Source: Parvibacillus sp035426385 | Lineage (GTDB): Bacteria; Bacteroidota; Bacteroidia; Chitinophagales; Saprospiraceae | NCBI GenBank assembly: GCA_035426385.1 | Contig: DAOLZQ010000007.1 | Location: forward strand, 1 to 64,000 | Reading direction: 5' to 3' | Length of the DNA: 64,000 nt | Shown: positions 51,535 through 61,379 of the stretch, piece by piece | Numbering within the stretch: position 1 is the stretch's first letter | Layout: each line of letters starts with the position of its first letter | Translations under genes and position numbers: made by a program | Notes under the pieces: generated by a model | Seen by the model: only the letters and a program-made list of their open reading frames with translations | The model's database searches: none | Told to the model about the DNA's origin: nothing

Positions 51535-52977
51535 ATGAAAGTATTACATATAGCAGCAGAATGCTTCCCGGCTGCAAAGGCGGGTGGACTTGGAGATGTG
51601 GTGGGTGCACTGCCCAAATACCTCAATAAGACAGGTATCAATACAGCAGTGGTAATCCCAAAGTATGGCCGAAAATGGATTTGGGAACAAGAATATAAGC
51701 TATTATTTCAGGGTTCAGTCAGAATAGGACTCCAAAAGATTCCATTCATCGTTGAGCAGGAGACGACCGATAAACTAGGATTCACGCTTTTTGTAGTGCG
51801 TATTCCGGCACTATATGATCGTGGTGGAATATATATTGACGAAAATACCGGTTATGGATATCGGGATGAATTTCAGCGGGCGGTAGCTTTTCAGCAAGCC
51901 GTCTTGATTTGGTTAAAATCCTGGGGAGACGCGCCGGATATCTTACACTGTCATGACCATCATACAGCACTAATTCCATTTTTTATCAATTATTGCCCCG
52001 AATATAAAGAACTGAGCAATAAAGCAACCGTGCTAACCATTCACAATGGCGTATACCAAGGTGCGTATCCCTGGAGCTATAAGGAGTATTTGCCATACTT
52101 CTATGCCGAGGGAGCAAAAGTACTGGACTGGAATAATAATATAAATTGCCTTGCTACCGGCATCAAATGTGCCTGGCAAGTAACTACCGTATCCCATTCT
52201 TATCTTGAAGAATTAACGCAGCGATCTAATGGCCTGGAGAGACTCATACTCGCTGAGTGGTCTAAATGTACCGGCATTCTGAATGGAATAGATACCGATA
52301 CCTGGGATCCTGCCACAGACCCACGGATTTCCTTCCGACTGAAGGATGGCGATATAGTCACCTTTAAAAAGCAAAATAAAGCACGATTGACCGAGCGGTT
52401 TGCGATAGATCCTAAGCTGCCCATCATTTCTTTTATAGGCCGTCTGGTGAATGAAAAGGGTGCCGATCTATTGCCGGAAGTGATCAGGCGAACTGTCTAT
52501 CATGGATATAATGTGAACTTTATAGTCTTGGGTACTGGCGAAAAAGAGCTGGAAAACAGTTTTCGACAATTAAAATGGCAGTTTCAAAATCGCTTTGATT
52601 GTTCATTGGAGTACAACGAAGATCTGGCTCATGAAGTCTACGCCGGCAGTGACTTTATCATAATGCCCAGCCGTGTAGAGCCTTGTGGACTAAATCAAAT
52701 GTATGCCATGAGATATGGAACTATACCTATAGTCAGGTCCGTAGGCGGTCTCACAGACACTGTATGGGATCATGGAGATTGGGAGGGAAGAGGCTTTCGT
52801 TTTTCTCAATTTTCGGTAGAGGACTGTCTAAATGCGATATCTAGGGCACTTACAGTGTATTATAACAGGCCTGAATTCTCACGTCTGCAAAAACACGACA
52901 TGCAAATCGATTTCTCTTGGGAGAAATCAGCACAAAATTACATACAGATATATAAGCGTTGTCTGAACCAGCAATAA
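51535..52977 (+). CDS. glgA: glycogen/starch synthase-type glycosyltransferase
   Basis: 480 residues from ATG 51535 (a TTG at 51517 adds 6). GT5 marks: KAGGLGDVVGALPK at about residue 15 (ADP-glucose site), LTIHNGVYQGAYPWS, GRLVNEKGADLLPEVI, and PSRVEPCGLNQMYAMRYGTIPIVRSVGGLTDTV near the C-terminus. It extends alpha-1,4-glucan chains from ADP-glucose. No glgC, glgB or glgP nearby. A near -7 element (TATTTTG) lies just before. Confidence 0.93.
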   Translation: MKVLHIAAECFPAAKAGGLGDVVGALPKYLNKTGINTAVVIPKYGRKWIWEQEYKLLFQGSVRIGLQKIPFIVEQETTDKLGFTLFVVRIPALYDRGGIYIDENTGYGYRDEFQRAVAFQQAVLIWLKSWGDAPDILHCHDHHTALIPFFINYCPEYKELSNKATVLTIHNGVYQGAYPWSYKEYLPYFYAEGAKVLDWNNNINCLATGIKCAWQVTTVSHSYLEELTQRSNGLERLILAEWSKCTGILNGIDTDTWDPATDPRISFRLKDGDIVTFKKQNKARLTERFAIDPKLPIISFIGRLVNEKGADLLPEVIRRTVYHGYNVNFIVLGTGEKELENSFRQLKWQFQNRFDCSLEYNEDLAHEVYAGSDFIIMPSRVEPCGLNQMYAMRYGTIPIVRSVGGLTDTVWDHGDWEGRGFRFSQFSVEDCLNAISRALTVYYNRPEFSRLQKHDMQIDFSWEKSAQNYIQIYKRCLNQQ

Positions 52978-53008
52978 TTACTTTTCTATTTTACCAGAAT
53001 GATGAGTT

Positions 53009-53027
53009 AATCGGAACAATACCGATT
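53009..53027. repeat. short inverted repeat upstream of the S24 regulator
   Basis: AATCGG (53009-53014) and CCGATT (53022-53027) flank 7 bases, 33 bases after the glgA stop. It could be an operator for the LexA-like protein or a weak terminator. Confidence 0.35.
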
Positions 53028-53109
53028 GACTTACTAACAATTGTAATCATATAATCCACAATCTTTCAACAATTTGATTAAAATATGTAAAATATTAGTA
53101 ATATCTTTT

Positions 53110-53117
53110 TATGTTTG
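53110..53117 (+). promoter_or_regulatory. -7 promoter element TATGTTTG
   Basis: Perfect TAnnTTTG 28 bases before the S24 regulator ATG at 53146. Confidence 0.5.
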
Positions 53118-53145
53118 TCCTTAATAACTAATACATTACAAAAAA

Positions 53146-53985
53146 ATGTCAAGTATTATTTCGGAGCGCTTTATTCTGGCGGTAAACCAACTCATTAAAG
53201 AGAATAAAGTAAAGAGTATTCGCCAATTCTGTCAATCAATAAATTATTTACCTCAGAGTATTTCGCAAGTGATACATGGTCAGCGTGATGTCACCATCGA
53301 TGTTCTGCGCAACGCCATTGAGAAATACAATATTAATCCACTGTTTCTCTTCATGGGTGAAGGCAGTGTGTTCATCGAGGCCGAGGAATTGTATAATTTT
53401 AAAACCATCACTATTGTCACTGACCGGGATCAGAATGAACGTATTGTTCATGTTCCCATGCCTGCCCAGGCAGGATATGCTGATGGCTTTAACAATCTCG
53501 AGATGATCCGCGATTTACCCTCTTATACGCTGCCCGATATCACTTACCAGACAGGTACCTATCGCAGCTTCGATGTAAAGGGAGACAGCATGCATCCCAC
53601 TATCGAAGAACAGGAAATCCTCATCTGTAGCTACTTAGAACCTACTCTTTGGGAATCTGCTATCAGAGACCACCATGTATACGTAATAGTAACACATAAT
53701 GATGTGGTAGTAAAGCGAGTCATCAATAAACTGCGACGTCATAAACATCTCGAATTGCATAGCGACAATGAGGCTTTCAATATGTATAGGGTGAATGGAA
53801 ATGAAATAAGAGAAATCTGGTTTGTTAAATCCAAAATTTCAAAGTTCCGTCATTCTGCTTCACCCCATTTTCACAATCAACATAATGAAGACCTTAAAGC
53901 TTATCTTCAAACAATACAAGCTCAGGCAGATATCATCAGCACTTTAAAATTACAATCCAATCTTTATCAGGAAGTTAAGCAGTAA
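53146..53985 (+). CDS. HTH/S24 LexA-like regulator
   Basis: 279 residues. N-terminal helix-turn-helix (about 25-62, IRQFCQSINYLPQSISQVIHGQRDV) and a peptidase S24 domain (about 100-235) with catalytic serine S148 in KGDSMHPTI and lysine K190 in DVVVKRVINK. An Ala-Gly pair (A109-G110, PAQAGYADG) is a possible self-cleavage site. Such proteins are LexA/CI-like repressors that cleave themselves upon DNA damage. No phage gene lies near, so it may be a host regulator. Last 40 residues form a helix. Confidence 0.87.
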   Translation: MSSIISERFILAVNQLIKENKVKSIRQFCQSINYLPQSISQVIHGQRDVTIDVLRNAIEKYNINPLFLFMGEGSVFIEAEELYNFKTITIVTDRDQNERIVHVPMPAQAGYADGFNNLEMIRDLPSYTLPDITYQTGTYRSFDVKGDSMHPTIEEQEILICSYLEPTLWESAIRDHHVYVIVTHNDVVVKRVINKLRRHKHLELHSDNEAFNMYRVNGNEIREIWFVKSKISKFRHSASPHFHNQHNEDLKAYLQTIQAQADIISTLKLQSNLYQEVKQ

Positions 53986-54011
53986 TGCTTATATCAATAC
54001 TTAAATAGTCC

Positions 54012-54641
54012 ATGGGTATATCCAGCTATAGAATTTTAATTGTGTTGTTGTTATTTCTCATAGCGCTGATGACCAATTATGTGTTCATCGCTTTTTACAC
54101 CGCCTCACTCATTTATACCCGAATAGACAAACTGCCAGCCTGTGACACAGCCCTCCTACTGGGAACATCTAAAGTAAGGAGTGGTGGCAGGGTCAATATT
54201 TATTTTGACAACAGAATTCGCGCTACTGCAGAACTCTTTCATGCGGGTAAGATTCAAAAGATTATTGCCTCTGGTGATAACCGTAAACTCAGTCATCAAG
54301 AAGTAGATTGGATGGAACATGACCTTCTCGAAATGGGCATACCGGATTCTGCCATATTGAGAGATAATTCCGCATATCGAACCTGGAATTCTATGAGAAA
54401 TGCAAAATATGAGTTCAATCAAAATCGACTCATCGTGATTTCACAAGAATTTCACTTGCAGCGAGCATTGACCATTGGCCGTAGCCTGGGCATGGAGGTA
54501 TATGGCTACGCGGCCGAAGAGCCCTTTAGCGGCTACCTGTTAAAGAATATTTTCAGAGAACTCTTGGCAAGAGTAAAAATGTGGTTTGATATATTAATTC
54601 CTACGGGCAAATCAACTTCGAAAAAGATCAGTGCGAAGTAA
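54012..54641 (+). CDS. SanA/ElyC-like DUF218 membrane protein
   Basis: 209 residues. N-terminal transmembrane helix (about 8-30); the DUF218 domain follows with LLLGTSKVRSGGRVNIYFDNRIRATAELF, IIASGDNRKLSHQEVDWM, DNSAYRTWNSMRNAKYEF and VISQEFHLQRALTIGRSLG, as in SanA. SanA/ElyC proteins affect envelope integrity and drug or peptidoglycan phenotypes in E. coli, mechanism unsettled. It lies 26 bases after the regulator, possibly co-transcribed. Confidence 0.87.
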   Translation: MGISSYRILIVLLLFLIALMTNYVFIAFYTASLIYTRIDKLPACDTALLLGTSKVRSGGRVNIYFDNRIRATAELFHAGKIQKIIASGDNRKLSHQEVDWMEHDLLEMGIPDSAILRDNSAYRTWNSMRNAKYEFNQNRLIVISQEFHLQRALTIGRSLGMEVYGYAAEEPFSGYLLKNIFRELLARVKMWFDILIPTGKSTSKKISAK

Positions 54642-54684
54642 TAATACATTTCTATTACTTATATATGATATTTAGAAATTTAAA

Positions 54685-54692
54685 TAGTTTTG
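54685..54692 (+). promoter_or_regulatory. -7 promoter element TAGTTTTG for smc
   Basis: Matches TAnnTTTG 33 bases before the smc ATG; a second, weaker element (TAATTTCG, 54711-54718) lies closer to the start. Confidence 0.4.
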
Positions 54693-54725
54693 CCGATAGC
54701 AGAATTTCAATAATTTCGCACCCTA

Positions 54726-57700
54726 ATGCGGTTTTCCAAACTTGAAATAAAAGGCTTTAAAAGTTTCGCCAATGAAACAGTCATCCAGTTCAACGAACAG
54801 GTGACGGGCATTGTAGGGCCCAATGGTTCCGGCAAATCAAACATAGTGGATGCCATCCGCTGGGTTCTAGGTGAGCAAAAAAGCAGTGAACTGCGACTTG
54901 AGAAAAATTCAAACGTCATCTTTAATGGTTCAAAGTCAAAGAAAGGATCACCATACGCACAAGTCACACTGGTATTTGAAAATTCGGCTAATATTTTACC
55001 GGTTGAATACTCTGAAGTAGCCATCACTCGTGAACTCTACAGGGATGGTGACAGTGTCTATAAACTGAATAACACAGTATGCCGACTTAAGGACATCACG
55101 TCACTTCTTACAGATACAGGTATCGGGTCAAACACATACGCTATCATTGGCTTTGGCATGGTAGAAGACTTGCTGAATAATAAAGATAACCACCGTCGTA
55201 CTATGATAGAGCAGGCAGCGGGTATCACCAAATTCAAACATCGCAAGAGAGAAACCCTCAATAAGCTAAATTCTACCCTGGATGACCTGGAACAGGTGCA
55301 AAACCTGCTCACTGAGGTAGAATCCAATATGAAAATCTTTCAAAAGCAAGCACGACGTGCAGAACGTTTTAATAAACTAAAGAGCGAATATAAAGGTATA
55401 TCTACACAACTATATTGGCTACAGAGAGCATCCACAACAGAAAGATCTGATAGCCTGAACATGCAGCTCCAGCAAGCAATTCGTCAGTATGACCAAATGG
55501 AACATACTATCAGTGAGCACGAGGCGCAACTAGAAATAGCTAAAAACCACCAACTATTTGAAGAGACCAAAGTCTCAGACTTACAGAAAGAGTTGAATAA
55601 AATAGTTGAGAAGCAAAAATCATTAGAGACTAAGCGTGATATGGCTTCTCAACGCATGTCCTTTGTCAATACGCAATCAGAATCTGCCACTGCTGAAATC
55701 ACCAAAGCAAAAGAAGATATTGATCGTTTTACTATTGCCATAGCTCAGCTGCAAGATAATATACCACCCTTAGAGCAGCACCTTCAGGTACTCACTGTGG
55801 AGAAGGATTCACTAGAACGACTGAGGAAAGAACATATGGCGCGCATCTCTGCCATAGATGCCGAACTAGCACCACACATAGCAGCTTACGATCAGGGGCG
55901 CACTGATATACTAAACTTAGAAAAATCGACAGCCCAAGACCAAGGTCGCATAGCAGCATTAATGACTAACAGTGACCGTGGTCAGTCAAAAATAAATGAT
56001 TTAAATAGGGATATAGCTTTACTGAGGGATCAGATTCTTGAAAGAAGTAAGCTCAGAGATGATCTAGCTGGAAAACTGGAAAGTCGTCAGAAAACACTTT
56101 TTGATCAAAATGATTTACTCCAGCAAAAGACCCAAGCGCTCAGTAACTTAACAAAAGAAAAAGCCGAATTATCACTTTCTCTCAATACAATCATACATGA
56201 GATAAAGACACTTAAGTCGTTGATTACCAATCTGGAAGGATACCCGGAAGCAGCAAAGTTTCTGAATACACAATTTCAGGAGGGTGCCAGGTATAGTGTG
56301 CTAGCTGAAGTCATTAATACTCCGGATGACAGCCGACACATCATCGAAAAATTCCTGGGTAGCAATCTGTCAGCATATATCGTAAACACCTATCAGGAAG
56401 CAATACACTATATTCAGCTGCTAGAAGGTGCTATGAAAGGTCGTTCCGGATTTTTTGTTTTGGAAGGATATGGAGAAGTTTTGAGAACAAGAACAGTCGA
56501 GGGCGCCACACCGCTCATGGAAGTCATAGAATGTGATGACATTTATGTTCCTCTGATTTCGCATTTGTTTCACAATGTATATCTGGTAGCATCAATAGAT
56601 AAAAGGGTAATCAATCTCATCAGAGAGCATCCGGATATGGTTTGCCTTGCTAAAGATGGCACAGCTTACAGCTATAAAGGGTATGTCTCAGGCGGCGCCA
56701 AAGGATTGATCGAAGGCCAACTAATCGGTAGGCAGAAAAAGCTCGAAAAATTAGAGCAGGAAATCAAAGGTCACAAGGAGAATGAACGCAAACTGGATCT
56801 TGATATCGTCAAATTGCAACAGCAGATAGAAGAGATAAAGCAGGTTATTGTTACTAGCTCTACGACCCAACTGGAAGCAGAACTGAAGCAAGCAGAAAGA
56901 AACTATTATGAAACCCAATTGAAGAAAGATAATTATCAGTCACAGCTTGATATAACACAATCTGATGCTGCTGATATCCTTCAGCAATTATCAGCACTTC
57001 AGTCTAATGTAGGCACCAACCAGACAAGGCTATCCGAAGCTACAGCCCAGGTTGCAGAGGTAGAAAAGGTATTAAGCGCCCACCGTGGGTTACAGTTTGA
57101 AGCCAATCAAGGCTTGAAAGAAACTGATACTAAGCTTCACGATCAAAATTTAGAGATACTTAGACTGGAACATGAGATCGCAGTAATTAGAAAAGACATA
57201 CAATATATTGAGAGTCAAGTTCATCAAGCCAAGCAGACTAGCAATACTAATGAGCAGGTGATGCAAAATGCAATTCACGAAATTAGTGCATTGACCACTC
57301 AGATACAAGAAGCAGAAGAATCGATTATCGGCACGAATCAAGGTCTGAAAGCAATGCAAGATCAATTCAGTTCAGCGGAACATTTATACTTCGAGCAACG
57401 TAATTCGATTACTAAGAAAGAGGAAGAACTTAGACAACTCAATCGAAACAGGAATGAACAAAATATTCTGGCAAATGAGATTAAAGCAAAGCATCAAGGA
57501 ATGGTGTTCGAGATACAACGTATTGACGAAAACTTTACTCTAGAGTTTGGAAATTTACCTGAAGAGGTTGGCCTGTCTGAGGAGTCCGGAGAAAAGGAGC
57601 CTTTGGATGCTGAAGTACTTAAAGCAGATCAGAGTAAACTGAAAAATTCCATACTTCAGTTTGGAGAAGTAAATCCTTTGGCACTCCAGGCTTATGATGA

Positions 57701-58295
57701 GATCAAAATTAGGTATGATGAGATCACCACACAGAGAGAAGACATACTTGAATCCAAAGCAGCACTCCTAGCCACAATAGAAGAGATCCAACTGACCTCG
57801 ACCGAGAAATATATGAGTACTTTCGAACAGGTACGCCTTAGCTTCAAAGAGGTCTTCCGAGAGTTATTTACCGAAGATGATGATTGTGATTTGCTCATAG
57901 ATGACGTCAATAATCCACTTGATTCAGATATCACCATAATTGCAAAGCCCAAAGGGAAGAGACCACAAAGCCTCAGTCAATTGTCAGGTGGTGAAAAAAC
58001 ATTAACTGCAATTGCATTCCTGTTTGCCCTGTATCTTATTAAACCTGCTCCATTCTGTATTTTTGACGAGATCGATGCACCCCTCGATGATGCCAATGTC
58101 GAAAAGATGAACCGCCTGATCCAAAAATTTAGTAAAACATCACAGTTTATTATCATTACTCACAACAAAGCAACTATGGCGGCCATGGATGTTCTTTATG
58201 GCGTCTATATGGAAATGCAAGGAATAAGTGGACTTTCAAAAGTGGATTTTCGATCATTTGGCCACAATATGGTTCTCGATGTGATCGAAAATTAA
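54726..58295 (+). CDS. smc: chromosome segregation protein SMC
   Basis: 1189 residues. Head domain with Walker A GPNGSGKSN (about 32-40) and the R-loop; coiled coils (about 165-500); hinge (about 505-680, with GYPEAAKFLNTQF...VSGGAKGLIEGQLIGR); second coil (about 680-1000); C-terminal head with ABC signature LSGGEKTLTAIAFLFAL and Walker B FCIFDEIDAPLDDANV. Complete and of usual size. It condenses and segregates chromosomes with ScpA/ScpB, which are not in this window. Confidence 0.97.
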   Translation: MRFSKLEIKGFKSFANETVIQFNEQVTGIVGPNGSGKSNIVDAIRWVLGEQKSSELRLEKNSNVIFNGSKSKKGSPYAQVTLVFENSANILPVEYSEVAITRELYRDGDSVYKLNNTVCRLKDITSLLTDTGIGSNTYAIIGFGMVEDLLNNKDNHRRTMIEQAAGITKFKHRKRETLNKLNSTLDDLEQVQNLLTEVESNMKIFQKQARRAERFNKLKSEYKGISTQLYWLQRASTTERSDSLNMQLQQAIRQYDQMEHTISEHEAQLEIAKNHQLFEETKVSDLQKELNKIVEKQKSLETKRDMASQRMSFVNTQSESATAEITKAKEDIDRFTIAIAQLQDNIPPLEQHLQVLTVEKDSLERLRKEHMARISAIDAELAPHIAAYDQGRTDILNLEKSTAQDQGRIAALMTNSDRGQSKINDLNRDIALLRDQILERSKLRDDLAGKLESRQKTLFDQNDLLQQKTQALSNLTKEKAELSLSLNTIIHEIKTLKSLITNLEGYPEAAKFLNTQFQEGARYSVLAEVINTPDDSRHIIEKFLGSNLSAYIVNTYQEAIHYIQLLEGAMKGRSGFFVLEGYGEVLRTRTVEGATPLMEVIECDDIYVPLISHLFHNVYLVASIDKRVINLIREHPDMVCLAKDGTAYSYKGYVSGGAKGLIEGQLIGRQKKLEKLEQEIKGHKENERKLDLDIVKLQQQIEEIKQVIVTSSTTQLEAELKQAERNYYETQLKKDNYQSQLDITQSDAADILQQLSALQSNVGTNQTRLSEATAQVAEVEKVLSAHRGLQFEANQGLKETDTKLHDQNLEILRLEHEIAVIRKDIQYIESQVHQAKQTSNTNEQVMQNAIHEISALTTQIQEAEESIIGTNQGLKAMQDQFSSAEHLYFEQRNSITKKEEELRQLNRNRNEQNILANEIKAKHQGMVFEIQRIDENFTLEFGNLPEEVGLSEESGEKEPLDAEVLKADQSKLKNSILQFGEVNPLALQAYDEIKIRYDEITTQREDILESKAALLATIEEIQLTSTEKYMSTFEQVRLSFKEVFRELFTEDDDCDLLIDDVNNPLDSDITIIAKPKGKRPQSLSQLSGGEKTLTAIAFLFALYLIKPAPFCIFDEIDAPLDDANVEKMNRLIQKFSKTSQFIIITHNKATMAAMDVLYGVYMEMQGISGLSKVDFRSFGHNMVLDVIEN

Positions 58296-58623
58296 ATATT
58301 TTTATTATTTTAATTACAGTATTTTACAAATTAAAGGTGTGTTTTCGCAATAATACATTATTTATATTTTGTCTAATACACGAAAATGAAAATTTAATCC
58401 ATATTTGATTTTATCAACTATTTCAAATCTCTTGATTCTCAGTTAGTTGTATTTTTTTAGTGGTTTATTTGTATTTATTGGCCAAAAACTGAGCGCTCAG
58501 ATAAAATGCTATTTAGTGTTAGAATTTATTTCTAAAATTGCCTTCCCTTTCACCCGCATTACTTATTAGGACCCTGCACTTTCACTGACGTATTCTTATT
58601 TTTTAATTATTTAAATAACCGCA
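58296..58623. other. intergenic region upstream of the metalloprotease gene
   Basis: 328 AT-rich bases with no ORF of coding character. A perfect 12-bp palindrome CTGAGCGCTCAG lies at 58489-58500, 123 bases before the ATG at 58624. TATATTTTG near 58370 is a near -7 element. Confidence 0.5.
58489..58500. promoter_or_regulatory. perfect 12-bp palindrome, possible operator
   Basis: CTGAGCGCTCAG reads the same on both strands and is GC-rich within AT-rich DNA, upstream of the secreted metalloprotease gene. Function inferred only from symmetry and position. Confidence 0.3.
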
Positions 58624-61224
58624 ATGTATTATTTAAACAGATTCCGCTATGCAGGGAGGGTATCTTTTATGCTTTTCCTTTTAAACTTTTCTTACAATGT
58701 ATTTGGCCAGAATATTGAGCCATCTAAAACGAATCAGATAGCAAAGAGTGTCCAAGAGGCAAGAGAGAACAGAATCGAATTTAAAGACTTCGAGCTCTTC
58801 ACGCCAGTATCTGGACAACTTTCTATTCGCACTGCTGATGTGGTGAAACAATCTACTGTGGCCGAATTGGATTCACGAAAAATGGAGACCCTACTTGCTT
58901 TGAAACCAAATGGAATCAGCATCTCTGTACCATTTTTAAATTCGAGTATCCAAATTGAATTAATCAAACAAAACATTTTAACTGAAGACTTCGAGGTGTA
59001 TACCAGTGAATCACCAAATAAGCCGATATCCTACAAACAGGGTGTATTCTACCGTGGGATTATTCAGGGAGATGAAAATTCTGTAGTAGGTCTTAGTTTC
59101 TTTGATGGTGTACTATATGGTATGATCTCTTCTAGCACACTTGGAAATGTAACAATCAACCAAGTAGAGAAAGGAAATAATTATCTTATTTATTCAGATA
59201 AAGATCTGACTGTTATCAATCCATTTTCATGTGCTGCACAGGAGCCTGAAGGCTATGCTGAAGAGGTAAGAAATACGCTCCGTGATCAATTGGAATCTAG
59301 AGCATCAAAGTGTGTAAAAGTATATTTGGAAACAGATTATGCTCTCTATGTAAATAAGGGGTATTCAACCACCAATGTGACCAATTACATTACAGCCGTT
59401 TTTAACAATTTAGCCACTTTGTATGCAAATGAGCAGATTACCACTCAAATTTCACAAATCTATATTTGGACCACTCAAGATAGCTATAGTAAAACCAGTA
59501 GCTCCACGGCGCTTACACAATTTAAATCTGCCCGACCTTCATACAATGGAAATATTGCTCACCTCGCTGCGCTAGGTGGCAATAATCTAGGTGGTGTCGC
59601 GTGGGTAAATGCACTTTGTTCCAATTATGGATATGCTTATAGTAATATCACCTCTACCTACAATAATGTCCCGGTTTATTCCTGGACTGTAGAAGTAATG
59701 ACGCATGAGATGGGCCATAATCTGGGTTCTCCTCACACACAGAGCTGCACCTGGCAAGGCGGCGCACTGGACAATTGTTATACTCCAGAGGGAAATTGCA
59801 ATCCGGGCCCTCCACCTACCAATGGAGGCACAATCATGAGTTATTGCCATTTAACCAGTTACGGTATAAATTTCAATAATGGCTTTGGTTCTCAACCCGG
59901 AAATTTAGTTCGGGCAAAAGTATCTGCCGCTACTTGTCTAGGTACATGTGACAACGGGTCATGTAATTCTCCTTCCGGCCTTGCAGTGACTAATATTCAG
60001 AACACTACTGCTACGGTATCCTGGAATGCGGTATCCGGTTCCACTGGTTACGAAGTTCAGTATAGGCAATCCGGCGGAAGCTGGACACTCTTGCCTGCCA
60101 CAACCTATACCACTCTGAATTTAACAGGACTTACTGTCGGCAAAACTTATGAAGTTCAGGTAAGAACAAAATGCGCTTCCGGCACTTCTCCCTGGAGTCC
60201 TTCTGTTTCCTTTACCACGGGTTCGAGTTGTGGCACTGTAAATGGATTAACTGCTTCCAATATCACTTCCACTACTGCTACAGCTTCTTGGAATGCGCTA
60301 TCCGGTGCTATTTCCTATGACCTGGAGTATAAAGTCAGCACCAGTAACACTTGGTATTTATTTAATACTACCGGAACTGCGGTAAATTTTACAGGGTTAG
60401 CTCCCGGTACAACTTACAATCTTCGCGTCCGTGCTAACTGCGCAAGTGGTTCTGGAGCATATAGTGCGATTGTAAACTTTACAACACAATCCAGTGGAGA
60501 TCAATCCTATTGTAATTCAAGAGGATATACCGCTGATTATGAATGGATTGACCTCGTGAGAATTAATACCATCAATAATCCGTCTGGGAGTAACGCCGGC
60601 TATGGTAATTTTACAAATTTATCAACCAATGTCACCAAGGGTACGACATATAGTCTAACAATTAGTGCAGGTCTTACCAGTAACTATATAGAATATTGGA
60701 ATGTTTGGATCGACTACAACCGGGATGGCGACTTTAATGACACAGGTGAAAATCCCATTCATTTCTCTTCCAATAGCAGTGGCAATATCGTAAATTCTAT
60801 TACTATTCCTACCACAGCAAGTGTCGGAACTACCAGAATGAGAGTATCTATGAAGTATGGAGGCTACGCAACTAATTGTCAAGCCTTTCCATATGGTGAA
60901 GTGGAAGATTATACCTTGAATATTGTTTCTTCTTTCAGGCTTCCCTCCAATAATGAATTGAGCATCGAAGATGTTTCTTTTTATCCGAATCCGATAACAG
61001 ATCTGGTCACAGTAACTTTTCAGTCTACCGGCGATGGTCGAGTGGATCTAAATGTGATGAATATCGATGGTAAGACAGTCCAGTCTGCCCAATATGATAT
61101 CCAGGAAGGACTCAATTCAATTCCGATGGGTATGAGTGACATTGCTCCGGGACTTTACGTGATCGAAATCAAGGATGGGCACTCTCGTAAATATGTAAAA
61201 ATAGTGAAGGCGCCTACTCACTGA
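58624..61224 (+). CDS. secreted zinc metalloprotease with FN3, GEVED and T9SS domains
   Basis: 866 residues. Signal peptide (to about 29); a propeptide-like region (about 35-225); a reprolysin-type metallopeptidase with the zinc site HEMGHNLGSPH at 361-371; two fibronectin type III domains (about 449-533 and 537-620); a GEVED domain (YNRDGDFNDTGENP...FPYGEVEDYTL, about 625-766); and a type A sorting domain (about 783-866). It should be exported by T9SS and attached to the surface, degrading proteins. A terminator follows the gene. Confidence 0.92.
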   Translation: MYYLNRFRYAGRVSFMLFLLNFSYNVFGQNIEPSKTNQIAKSVQEARENRIEFKDFELFTPVSGQLSIRTADVVKQSTVAELDSRKMETLLALKPNGISISVPFLNSSIQIELIKQNILTEDFEVYTSESPNKPISYKQGVFYRGIIQGDENSVVGLSFFDGVLYGMISSSTLGNVTINQVEKGNNYLIYSDKDLTVINPFSCAAQEPEGYAEEVRNTLRDQLESRASKCVKVYLETDYALYVNKGYSTTNVTNYITAVFNNLATLYANEQITTQISQIYIWTTQDSYSKTSSSTALTQFKSARPSYNGNIAHLAALGGNNLGGVAWVNALCSNYGYAYSNITSTYNNVPVYSWTVEVMTHEMGHNLGSPHTQSCTWQGGALDNCYTPEGNCNPGPPPTNGGTIMSYCHLTSYGINFNNGFGSQPGNLVRAKVSAATCLGTCDNGSCNSPSGLAVTNIQNTTATVSWNAVSGSTGYEVQYRQSGGSWTLLPATTYTTLNLTGLTVGKTYEVQVRTKCASGTSPWSPSVSFTTGSSCGTVNGLTASNITSTTATASWNALSGAISYDLEYKVSTSNTWYLFNTTGTAVNFTGLAPGTTYNLRVRANCASGSGAYSAIVNFTTQSSGDQSYCNSRGYTADYEWIDLVRINTINNPSGSNAGYGNFTNLSTNVTKGTTYSLTISAGLTSNYIEYWNVWIDYNRDGDFNDTGENPIHFSSNSSGNIVNSITIPTTASVGTTRMRVSMKYGGYATNCQAFPYGEVEDYTLNIVSSFRLPSNNELSIEDVSFYPNPITDLVTVTFQSTGDGRVDLNVMNIDGKTVQSAQYDIQEGLNSIPMGMSDIAPGLYVIEIKDGHSRKYVKIVKAPTH

Positions 61225-61285
61225 TAAACATTGCTTTATTATTACAGCGTAATTGAATACGAGTATCCACTCATATTCTGATAGA

Positions 61286-61317
61286 AGAGAGGTTCCCATA
61301 CGGAACCTCTCTTTTTG
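61286..61317 (+). terminator. rho-independent terminator
   Basis: AGAGAGGTTCC (61286-61296) pairs with GGAACCTCTCT (61302-61312) around a 5-base loop and is followed by TTTT, 62 bases after the metalloprotease stop. Confidence 0.9.
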
Positions 61318-61379
61318 ATTAGAGGTCCAACTAATTATTCATCAATTCCATTTACCTTCGTCACAAAGAAATCTCAATC

